11,744 nt of DNA from Anaerolineales bacterium (GTDB taxonomy: Bacteria > Chloroflexota > Anaerolineae > Anaerolineales > JABWBV01): positions 1 through 11,744 of the forward strand of contig JALUWE010000251.1 of NCBI GenBank assembly GCA_027019845.1, written 5' to 3'. Each line of letters opens with the position of its first letter. Within the stretch, counting starts at the first letter, position 1. Below, one piece after another: positions 6,333-11,744 of this stretch. The notes below the pieces were generated by a model. The model made no database searches and had not been told where the DNA came from. It saw only the letters and a program-made list of their open reading frames with translations. A program made the translations under genes and the position numbers.

Positions 6333-6347
6333 GCCGGCCGCGCCGGC
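6333..6347. terminator. Possible weak shared hairpin between convergent LysM and PhoU genes
   Basis: GCCGGC (6333-6338) and GCCGGC (6342-6347) form a 6-bp stem around CGC in the 41-base space between the two stops. There is no T-run on either strand, so it is at best a weak or factor-assisted terminator. Confidence 0.3.
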
Positions 6348-6355
6348 GCGGTTCT

Positions 6356-7039
6356 TCAGAGCAACCGGTCGAGTTCGTCGTCGGTTACATCCAACTCGAG
6401 CATTTCCCCGGTAACCACGAAAATGGTGCGTTCGCAGATGTTGGTCACCCGGTCGGCCATACGTTCCAGGTTGTGGGCCGCCCAGAGCAGGTTGTTGGCG
6501 CGGTCGATGGTGGCAGGGTCGGAAATCATGAACGTGAGCAGCTCGCGCTGCACCTGATTGTACAGGTCATCGATCATATCATCCTCGCGGGGGATGGCGC
6601 GCGCTACCTCCGCGTCCTCTTTGACAAAGGCATCCAGGGCACGGTGTAACATGCTGACAGTCAGTTCGGCCATGCGGGGGATGTCGATCAGGGGTTTGAG
6701 CAGCGGTTCGTTAGCGATGTTGATGGTAATGCGGGCGATGCCTTTGGCGTAATCTCCCATGCGCTCCAGTTCGGTGATCACTTCCAAAATAGCGGCCAGG
6801 ATGCGCAAATCGTGCGCCATCGGTTGTTGGGTGGCGATGGTGATCAGGCAGGCGTTTTCGATGTCGAAACGTTTCTGGTTGATCCGCTCGTCGTCACGAT
6901 ACAGCTGGCGCGCGGCCTGAATGTCTCTGTGTTTCAGGGTGTTTACCGCATCCAGCGTGGCCTGCTCGACCATGCTGCCCAGAATGAGCACGTTATCACG
7001 CAGTTCTCGAATGCGGCGGTCCAGGATTTCTCGGGACAT
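6356..7039 (-). CDS. phoU: PhoU-family phosphate signalling regulator
   Basis: This 227-residue all-helical protein consists of two PhoU repeats. Each carries the metal-binding ExxxD signature: ELERMGDYAKGIA (Glu92, Asp96) and NLERMADRVTNIC (Glu192, Asp196). PhoU proteins work in the cytoplasm with the Pst phosphate transporter and the PhoR/PhoB two-component system to hold the Pho response off when phosphate is plentiful. Length is normal, apart from an acidic tail (LDVTDDELDRLL). The start at 7039 is supported by AAAGG 7 bases upstream. No pstSCAB, phoB or phoR is in the window, so this is a separate copy or the locus is dispersed. It lies 131 bases downstream of the galactosidase gene on the same strand and could be cotranscribed or use the weak promoter at 7082-7109. 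Confidence 0.94.
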   Translation of the reverse strand: MSREILDRRIRELRDNVLILGSMVEQATLDAVNTLKHRDIQAARQLYRDDERINQKRFDIENACLITIATQQPMAHDLRILAAILEVITELERMGDYAKGIARITINIANEPLLKPLIDIPRMAELTVSMLHRALDAFVKEDAEVARAIPREDDMIDDLYNQVQRELLTFMISDPATIDRANNLLWAAHNLERMADRVTNICERTIFVVTGEMLELDVTDDELDRLL

Positions 7040-7081
7040 GGGGTTGCCTTTCGGGGGGGGAACAGAAGAAGCGGTGCTGTA

Positions 7082-7109
7082 AGTATACTGAAAAACACGA
7101 TTTTGGAAA
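7082..7109 (-). promoter_or_regulatory. Candidate promoter of phoU
   Basis: On the minus strand TATACT (7082-7087) is a good -10. The -35 candidate TTTCCA (7104-7109) at a 16-base spacer is weak. A start near 7075 gives a leader of about 36 bases carrying the AAAGG site. Confidence 0.4.
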
Positions 7110-7170
7110 GCAAGGGCGGAGAACCGGCGGCATCCAGGGACAGATTACCCCCAGGGGGGAGACATCCATC

Positions 7171-9579
7171 CTAAAAGCGCAGACGGATTGGGGCGCGGCG
7201 GTCGAATTGTAGGGGCAGGCGGTATACGTTGTCGTGGAGGGGCAGGATTGCGCCCAGGCGGGCGTTTCCGGCCTCAACGCTGCGCGGCGCAACCGGCAGG
7301 TACAAGTCGACGTGTCCCTGTGCGAGGCCCGGGCGGGTGAGGGTGAACGCCAATTCTTCGTCCGCGGGCCGCCACTGGGCAACTTCCAGACCCTGGGAGA
7401 TGTGCAGGTTGCCGCCCAGGTATTGGGGCACGGGGCGAACCGGGCGCAAGGCGAGCACGACGCTGCCGTGGGGGGGCACGTCACGAAACGGGCGTTCCCC
7501 GCCGGGGGGCAGCCGGAGGGTCTCCCCGCGCCAGAAGGTTCGGACGTGGTAGGCCTGTTGGGTGTCGAGAGAAAAATCGGCGGCGCGCAACAGGAGGTCT
7601 TGGGGGTGGTCTTCCCAATTGAAGAGGGCGAGCAGATGCCAGTGCCCGGCAGGGCCTTGCAGGTCGATTCGCAGGCGCGTGGGGATGGGGTTGTCGAGCC
7701 AATCCAGCAGGTGGGGGGACTGGCCGATGAGCGGCAGCAGGGCCTGGGCGATTTGCAGGCGTTCCGGCGGCAGGCGGTCGAGGTCGTCAGAGAGGAGCAA
7801 CGAGCCGCCGGTAAAGGCGATCACAGTGGCGAGGGTTTGTACTTCAGCCAGGGTGAGTTCGGTTTCGGGCCGCAGGAGCAGGCAGTCGGGGTCGTTGGTC
7901 CACCAACGGCGGTGGAGCGGGGCACGGGTGAGGGCGTTTTGGGCGGCGTTACGGGCTGCGGGCAGGGATGTTTCGGAGGCGAAGAAGAGGTGGGTGTTGA
8001 AATGTCTGGGCAGCCAGTGGGGGGCTACGTCGGGGCTGATACGCATGAAGTCAAACAGGCCGAGAGCGGACCCGAGGGGGCAGCCGCAGGCGAGCAGCGC
8101 GGTCTGCTCTCCGGCGGCGCGGCGGATAGCCTGCAATGCCCCGCGCAGGGTTTGGGCGCGGGTGCGGGTGGGGTCGCGGCGGCGCCCGGGCAGGGCCGCG
8201 GCATAGAGGAAATCCAGCTTGAGGTAGGAAAAGCCCCATTCGTGGACGGCTGTATGAATGACCTGGCGCACGTAGTCGAGGGCCGCGGGGTGGGTGAGGT
8301 CCAACGCGCGGGTGAAGGTGTTCCAGACGAAACCGGCGTTGACGGGCAGTCCCCAACGGTTTCGCAATACCCAGTCGGGGTGGTCGGCGGCCAGCCGCGC
8401 GCGGGGGTGGAGGATGAAGGGGGCCAGCCACAGGCCGGGGGTGAAGTCCGCGGCGCGGATCTCCGCGGCCAGGGGAGCGGGGCCGTGGGGGAAGGTCTGT
8501 TTGAAGGTCAGCCAGTCACCGATCTGGGTCTGGTAGCCGTCGTCGATCTGGATCAGTTGGAGGGGCAGTTGGTGGCGCAGCCGGCGGGCGGCCTCCAGGT
8601 TGTGGCGGATGACGCCGGCAGAGATGTTTTGAAAGTAGTGATACCAGGAACACCAGCCGGTGGGGGTGGGGTGGCGATGGGCGGGGAGGTGGTGTTCGCG
8701 GGCCGCGGCGTCGAGGTAGGGTGCCATGGGGTGGGGTGTGTCGAGGTGGAGAAAGTGCAGACAGGCCCAATCGGTTTCGATCCGTGTGCCGGGGTCAAGG
8801 CGGGCGTGGTCGCCGTTGGCCCACATACGCAGGGCGGTGGTGAAGGGGAGGAGCAGGGCCTCGATGCTGCCGAAATGTTGTTTTTGGGAGAGAAAACCCA
8901 GCAAGAGGCCGGTACGGTGGGTTCGGTCTCCGATCACGGCAAACATGTCGCTGGCGAAATGGCCGCGTCTCCGCGGCCGGGGAGTGCCCGGGTTGAGCCA
9001 CATGGGCGCGGTGAGCGGCCCCAAACGGGTGCGGGGCGGCCTGTCCAGGGCGCGGCAGGTGCGGCTCAGGCTCCACGATCCCCATCCCTGCGAGAAAAAG
9101 GCCAGTTCGGCGTTCCTGGCGGGGTACAGGCGGAAGCTCCCCAGGGGAGTGCGGGGGGACGCGCCGCGCGTGGTGGGAAGCTCGCTCAGACGGGCAAAGC
9201 CGACGCGCAGCATTTCGAGGCGCTCGATGTGGACAGGCCGGTTTCCGCCATTCTGGATGCCAATTTTCCACAGCAACAGGGGGTGTTGCTGCGCGACCGC
9301 GAAGGTGATGACGAAGCGCAGGCCGTTGCGATCCGGGCCGATGTGCAGAACGCGCTGCTGGAGGCTGCCGTGCGGGGAGGTGGTCTGTTGGGGGTCGCTC
9401 ACCGAGAGGGGGTGCCAGCGCGCCAGGGCTTGAACCCGCTGGCGGCCGCGCGAGTACACCACGCTGAGGCGCGAGTCGAATATGGCCGGGCCGATCACGC
9501 CCCGGGATTCCACGCTCCAGGTGGATGTGGAAGGATTCAGGCGCAATTGCAGGTACGGGTTGTCGAGGGTGAGAGACAT
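7171..9579 (-). CDS. GH36-family alpha-galactosidase
   Basis: This glycoside hydrolase of about 802 residues is predicted to release terminal alpha-galactose with retention of configuration. There is a beta-rich N-terminal domain (1 to about 290), a central TIM barrel and a C-terminal beta domain. Barrel motifs, numbered from the ATG at 9579, are GWCSWYHYF (308-316), IQIDDGYQ (343-350), GDW (354-356), YLKLDF with the probable nucleophile Asp456, and FMRISPDVAPHW with the probable acid/base Asp517; WTNDPDCLLLR (560-570) is also typical. There is no signal peptide, so a cytoplasmic enzyme acting on imported sugars is likely. The frame is open to ATG 9651, directly after a stop. The start at 9579 is preferred because the conserved fold begins there and a divergent promoter occupies the extra 24 codons. 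No start has a clear SD, so 9651 remains possible. No transporter gene is adjacent. Confidence 0.9.
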   Translation of the reverse strand: MSLTLDNPYLQLRLNPSTSTWSVESRGVIGPAIFDSRLSVVYSRGRQRVQALARWHPLSVSDPQQTTSPHGSLQQRVLHIGPDRNGLRFVITFAVAQQHPLLLWKIGIQNGGNRPVHIERLEMLRVGFARLSELPTTRGASPRTPLGSFRLYPARNAELAFFSQGWGSWSLSRTCRALDRPPRTRLGPLTAPMWLNPGTPRPRRRGHFASDMFAVIGDRTHRTGLLLGFLSQKQHFGSIEALLLPFTTALRMWANGDHARLDPGTRIETDWACLHFLHLDTPHPMAPYLDAAAREHHLPAHRHPTPTGWCSWYHYFQNISAGVIRHNLEAARRLRHQLPLQLIQIDDGYQTQIGDWLTFKQTFPHGPAPLAAEIRAADFTPGLWLAPFILHPRARLAADHPDWVLRNRWGLPVNAGFVWNTFTRALDLTHPAALDYVRQVIHTAVHEWGFSYLKLDFLYAAALPGRRRDPTRTRAQTLRGALQAIRRAAGEQTALLACGCPLGSALGLFDFMRISPDVAPHWLPRHFNTHLFFASETSLPAARNAAQNALTRAPLHRRWWTNDPDCLLLRPETELTLAEVQTLATVIAFTGGSLLLSDDLDRLPPERLQIAQALLPLIGQSPHLLDWLDNPIPTRLRIDLQGPAGHWHLLALFNWEDHPQDLLLRAADFSLDTQQAYHVRTFWRGETLRLPPGGERPFRDVPPHGSVVLALRPVRPVPQYLGGNLHISQGLEVAQWRPADEELAFTLTRPGLAQGHVDLYLPVAPRSVEAGNARLGAILPLHDNVYRLPLQFDRRAPIRLRF

Positions 9580-9607
9580 GGGGGGTTCGTTGGCTGGGGG
9601 CTTGGGG

Positions 9608-9636
9608 TTGACAGTTTTCCCCGCATGTAACATTAT
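9608..9636 (+). promoter_or_regulatory. Candidate promoter of the OsmC-family gene
   Basis: TTGACA (9608-9613) is perfect and is followed after 17 bases by CATTAT (9631-9636), a 4 of 6 match to the -10 consensus. Initiation near 9643 gives a leader of about 70 bases. On the other strand the overlapping CATAAT (9632-9637) could be the -10 of the galactosidase gene. Confidence 0.5.
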
Positions 9637-9711
9637 GGGGCGCAGGCGCATCTAACGTTTAGGGAAGATGTCCCCATCCCCATCTCTACTATCTCTCTGG
9701 AGGCAAATTAC

Positions 9712-10143
9712 ATGGACGCGAGCGTAACCTGGCACGGCAGAATGACTTTTACGGGAACCGCCAACACGGGGTTCGAGGTTCCGCTGGGCGCGCACCCGGA
9801 TGTAGGCGGCGACAATGATGGCTTTCGCCCCCTGGAACTGATGGGTGTCAGCCTGGCGGGGTGTACGGCGATGGATGTGATCTCCATTCTGCGCAAAAAA
9901 CGGCAGGATGTGACGGCGTTCGAGGTCAGGGTACACGCGGATCAGGCGGAGGAGCACCCACACGTGTTCACGCATGTGAAGATCACGTATATTGTGACGG
10001 GAAAGAACGTCGATCCGAGGGCGGTAGAGCGTGCCATCGAGTTATCGGCGACCAAGTATTGCCCGGCCTCAGCCATGCTGGAAAAGGCTGTGAGCATCGA
10101 GCACGAGTATCGGATTGTGGAGGCGGGGGCGGTTGAGTCCTGA
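9712..10143 (+). CDS. OsmC/Ohr-family peroxiredoxin-like protein
   Basis: This 143-residue protein belongs to the OsmC family of small homodimeric thiol peroxidases that reduce organic hydroperoxides and help in oxidative or osmotic stress. The two catalytic cysteines are present: Cys51 in SLAGCTAMDV and Cys117 in TKYCPASAML. Glu42 in RPLELMG and Arg10 near the N-terminus are in positions compatible with the family's active-site Glu and Arg. The middle segment VFTHVKITYIVTGKNVDPRAVERAI is a typical OsmC core. The sequence looks closer to the YhfA/OsmC-like branch than to classical Ohr, so the in vivo substrate is uncertain. GGAGG (9699-9703) lies 8 bases before the ATG and supports the start. 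It is divergent from the galactosidase and convergent with the small membrane protein gene ending at 10162. Confidence 0.93.
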   Translation: MDASVTWHGRMTFTGTANTGFEVPLGAHPDVGGDNDGFRPLELMGVSLAGCTAMDVISILRKKRQDVTAFEVRVHADQAEEHPHVFTHVKITYIVTGKNVDPRAVERAIELSATKYCPASAMLEKAVSIEHEYRIVEAGAVES

Positions 10144-10161
10144 GTGCGAGTTTTCAGTACC

Positions 10162-10380
10162 TCACTCCCCCAATTGCGCAACCTGCCGTAAAAGGCCTAA
10201 CACCAGCAACCCTAGTTTGATCCCCTCTCCCGCGGAAAGCTCTGGCTGGCGTCCTTCTCGCTCGGCACGCTGTACGAGCAGATAGGCGGCTCCCAAACCG
10301 GCAAGCACGCCGATGGCGGCCCCGATGAGCAGGGTTTTGGTTTTCCAATCTTGGCTGGTTTTCATTTCGTCACGCGTCAT
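10162..10380 (-). CDS. Small single-pass membrane protein, conserved-hypothetical type
   Basis: This 72-residue protein has one predicted membrane helix near the N-terminus (about 16-36, LLIGAAIGVLAGLGAAYLLVQ). A basic segment (RAEREGRQ) follows, then a second moderately hydrophobic stretch (about 53-68, GIKLGLLVLGLLRQVAQL) that may be amphipathic. The Gly-Ala helix followed by charges resembles YtxH-like small membrane proteins, but the match is loose and no function is claimed. The ATG at 10380 overlaps the end of the upstream gene by 11 bases, and AGGA abuts it directly, so translation is probably coupled. An alternative ATG in the same frame is at 10365 (MKTSQDW). It is the second gene of a two-gene minus-strand unit, and its stop is 18 bases from that of the OsmC gene. 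Confidence 0.72.
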   Translation of the reverse strand: MTRDEMKTSQDWKTKTLLIGAAIGVLAGLGAAYLLVQRAEREGRQPELSAGEGIKLGLLVLGLLRQVAQLGE

Positions 10381-10849
10381 TCCTGTTCACTCCGTGTTCG
10401 ATGGTGATGGGATGGCGTTTCCTGCGCGGCAGCAGAACACGCAGCCGTGCCTGTAGCTGGTGCAGGTTGATCACAACTGCGGCGCTTTTATCCGCCAGGG
10501 CGCCAACCCGTATCTGGATGGCTTTGAAGAGCTGCTGGGCGCGGAACAGGTACCCGGGCACAACCCCGATCAGGCGGGTGAGGCCATAGGTGATCGCGGC
10601 CAGGAGAGCCAGCGGGATGAGGGCGAATACCATGGTGGGGAGAATGAGCCAGATCAGGGAAATATCTGCCCAGTCGCGCACTTCGCCGCCCCGAGCGATG
10701 ACGACCACCGGCAGCACACAGGCCGCCAAAATGGCTATCGCGCCTACAGTCAAGGGAACGGTGATCTGCCAGAATACTTCGCGGCGGTGTTTTTGTTGGG
10801 TGTCCGGGTTACGTGTGGGGATCAGGTGAGAGAACTCCAACGTTTCCAT
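10370..10849 (-). CDS. Two-helix membrane protein of unknown function
   Basis: This 159-residue protein (start METLEFSHL) has two predicted membrane helices, about 26-52 and 63-95. A C-terminal cytoplasmic-type tail of about 60 residues is helical and basic (FRAQQLFKAIQIRVGALADKSAAVVINLHQLQARLRVLLPRR is one continuous amphipathic stretch by composition, read here in part as 102-143). The family is not recognised. The frame is open to 10888, but ATG 10849 is preferred because a TACAAT box (10856-10861) ends 6 bases before it, inside the longer frame. That spacing would put the transcription start on or next to the ATG, so the mRNA may be leaderless; no SD is seen. It overlaps the following small membrane protein gene by 11 bases, and the two probably act at the membrane together. 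Confidence 0.7.
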   Translation of the reverse strand: METLEFSHLIPTRNPDTQQKHRREVFWQITVPLTVGAIAILAACVLPVVVIARGGEVRDWADISLIWLILPTMVFALIPLALLAAITYGLTRLIGVVPGYLFRAQQLFKAIQIRVGALADKSAAVVINLHQLQARLRVLLPRRKRHPITIEHGVNRNDA

Positions 10850-10855
10850 AGGCGT

Positions 10856-10861
10856 ATTGTA
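10856..10861 (-). promoter_or_regulatory. -10 box placed for a leaderless transcript
   Basis: TACAAT on the minus strand lies 6 bases before the ATG at 10849, the geometry expected when transcription starts at the first base of the start codon. The -35 position (10879-10884, GGCATT) is poor. Confidence 0.45.
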
Positions 10862-10898
10862 GCACGATTTAGACGGGCAATGCCCCAATGGTCAATGC

Positions 10899-10927
10899 TT
10901 GACAGCCTGGGGGGTGCAATCTATACT
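10899..10927 (+). promoter_or_regulatory. Sigma-70-type promoter of the repeated membrane protein gene
   Basis: TTGACA (10899-10904), a 17-base spacer and TATACT (10922-10927) form a near-consensus promoter. Initiation near 10934 places the promoter inside the longest open frame, so the TTG at 10899 cannot be the translation start. Confidence 0.85.
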
Positions 10928-10961
10928 TGCGCGTACGAACGGAGGTTTGCAACCGCAAGGC

Positions 10962-11552
10962 ATGGCTGTAAAGCGAGAAGATACCATCTGGTGGGCGTAC
11001 TGGTTAATGTGGGTGCTGGCGACAGCAGTAGGGTGGATCGTCGGCATGTCTTTATTGTGGATTATCAGTTTCGTGATCGACCCCTTCACCCAGGGTGCCT
11101 GGAGGGTGATCGGGTGGGGCGTCGCTGGAGCGGTGGTGGGGGCGGTATTTGGGATCAACCAGTGGTTTCTCTTCCGCTTGTTGGGGGAACGGCGGCTCGC
11201 GGCGTGGGCGCATTGGTGGGTGCTGGCGACGATTGTGGGGTGGGGGATCGGCATCGCGGTCATTGTGGGGTTGGGCGCCGGTGAGGAGTTAGGGTTTGCG
11301 GTCGCGGGCGCGGTGTTCGGTATTGGCAGCGGTATTCCCCAATGGTTTGTGCTCCGCCCACACCTGAAACACGCTGAGTGGTGGGGGTTGGTGAATACGG
11401 TGGCCTGGATGGCGGGGTTGGCGCCTCTGGCGTTAATCGATCTGGCGATAGGGTTTTCGCTCGTTGGGGTGATCAGCGGTTGTATTTCAGGAGGGGTGAT
11501 GATCTGGCTGCTCCACCATCCGCTTTCGGAAAATGGGCATCCATCCAGTTGA
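10962..11552 (+). CDS. Polytopic membrane protein with internal repeats, unknown function
   Basis: This 196-residue hydrophobic protein (start MAVKREDTIWW) is rich in Gly, Val and Trp and probably has about six membrane helices. It appears to be built from repeated helix pairs. The first-helix motif recurs as AYWLMWVLATAVGWIVG (13-29), AHWWVLATIVGWGIG and, more loosely, AEWWGLVNTVAWMAG. The second-helix motif recurs as VAGAVVGAVFGINQWFLFR and VAGAVFGIGSGIPQWFVLR, with a degenerate third copy LVGVISGCISGGVMIWLL. No enzymatic or transport motif is seen, and I do not recognise the family. The start at 10962 follows from the promoter, which overlaps the longer frame. GGAGG at 10941-10945 is somewhat far (16 bases), and AAGG at 10957-10960 is too close. 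It is convergent with the next gene, with 5 bases between stops. Confidence 0.75.
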   Translation: MAVKREDTIWWAYWLMWVLATAVGWIVGMSLLWIISFVIDPFTQGAWRVIGWGVAGAVVGAVFGINQWFLFRLLGERRLAAWAHWWVLATIVGWGIGIAVIVGLGAGEELGFAVAGAVFGIGSGIPQWFVLRPHLKHAEWWGLVNTVAWMAGLAPLALIDLAIGFSLVGVISGCISGGVMIWLLHHPLSENGHPSS

Positions 11553-11557
11553 CAGGC

Positions 11558-11744
11558 TCAGGGCTGGGCGAAGAGATCGTTTTCCAGTTGAATGAGGTTG
11601 TTCGCCAACACGCCCAGGTCGGATTCCGCGGCCTGGGGGTCGCTGTCGATTTCATCGAGCACCAGGTCCAGTCGCTGCACCATTTTGTCCACGCGTTCTT
11701 TGTGCGCCGCGGGCACACTGTTTTCGATTTCGCCTAAGGTCTTC
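11558..11744 (-). CDS. Unidentified acidic protein, C-terminal part
   Basis: The last 61 residues of a minus-strand gene are visible before it leaves the window; the last complete codon at the edge is 11743-11741. The reading begins KTLGEIENSVPAAH and ends NLIQLENDLFAQP, with TGA at 11560-11558. It is acidic and helical in composition, with leucines spaced as in a coiled coil (VQRLDLVLDEI, LGVLANNLIQLENDL). No domain is recognised, and the N-terminal part needed for identification is outside. Codon choice is like that of neighbouring genes, which supports coding. The other minus-strand frame here runs on into the neighbouring gene and has many Trp and Arg residues, so it is not preferred. Function is unknown. 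Confidence 0.6.
   Translation of the reverse strand, partial: KTLGEIENSVPAAHKERVDKMVQRLDLVLDEIDSDPQAAESDLGVLANNLIQLENDLFAQP

Noticed and set aside
7234..9630. A roughly 800-codon open frame on the plus strand opposite the alpha-galactosidase
   Set aside because: Its translation is a Gly/Val/Gln/Glu-rich string with no domain, and it mirrors a GC-rich gene with complete GH36 motifs. Long antisense open frames are expected in such sequence.
10142..10167. Hairpin between the OsmC gene and the convergent small membrane gene
   Set aside because: The stem is short with a bulge and has no T-run on either strand, so it is not supported as a terminator.
11473..11718. An 81-codon minus-strand frame at the right edge
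   Set aside because: It has a Trp/Arg-rich composition and runs into the neighbouring plus-strand gene. The adjacent frame ending at 11558 gives a sensible acidic helical protein instead.

Overview
The window is a GC-rich, tightly packed stretch of bacterial chromosome. It carries mostly housekeeping genes on both strands and no mobile-element protein, tRNA, rRNA or CRISPR. The protein set suggests a Chloroflexota (Anaerolineae-like) bacterium: type 2 IPP isomerase next to a polyprenyl diphosphate synthase, a zinc-ribbon/LysM membrane protein with Thr-Pro linkers, a GH36 alpha-galactosidase and several small hydrophobic proteins. The phylum is inferred from gene style, not from a marker or a search.

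Layout. Positions 1-521 hold the 3' end of sucD, closed by a strong, probably bidirectional terminator (531-570). A degenerate inverted-repeat element (613-746) lies between it and a convergent lipoprotein gene (765-1265, minus). Upstream of the lipoprotein are its near-consensus promoter, the terminator of the next gene, and an acyl carrier protein gene (1399-1635, minus). A back-to-back promoter pair (1680-1743) separates the ACP gene from a plus-strand pair, fni and a GGPP-type synthase (1770-3839). These two act in sequence: fni equilibrates IPP and DMAPP, and the synthase joins them into a longer prenyl diphosphate. hemW (3861-5036, minus) converges on this pair and is divergent from a zinc-ribbon/LysM membrane protein (5175-6314, plus), with extended -10 promoters between them.

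Next come a PhoU-like regulator (6356-7039) and a large GH36 alpha-galactosidase (7171-9579), both on the minus strand. An OsmC-family protein (9712-10143, plus) is divergent from the galactosidase. A two-gene minus-strand unit encodes small membrane proteins (10162-10849), whose first gene may be leaderless. Divergent from it is an internally repeated membrane protein (10962-11552, plus). The 3' end of an unidentified minus-strand gene (11558-11744) closes the window.

I found no credible new multi-gene system. The observations most worth checking are the 613-746 repeat, the promoter architectures, the anti-Shine-Dalgarno-like leader of the prenyl synthase, the zinc-ribbon/LysM architecture and the repeated membrane protein. 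Promoters and terminators were read by eye from consensus matches and spacing; no computation or database search was possible.
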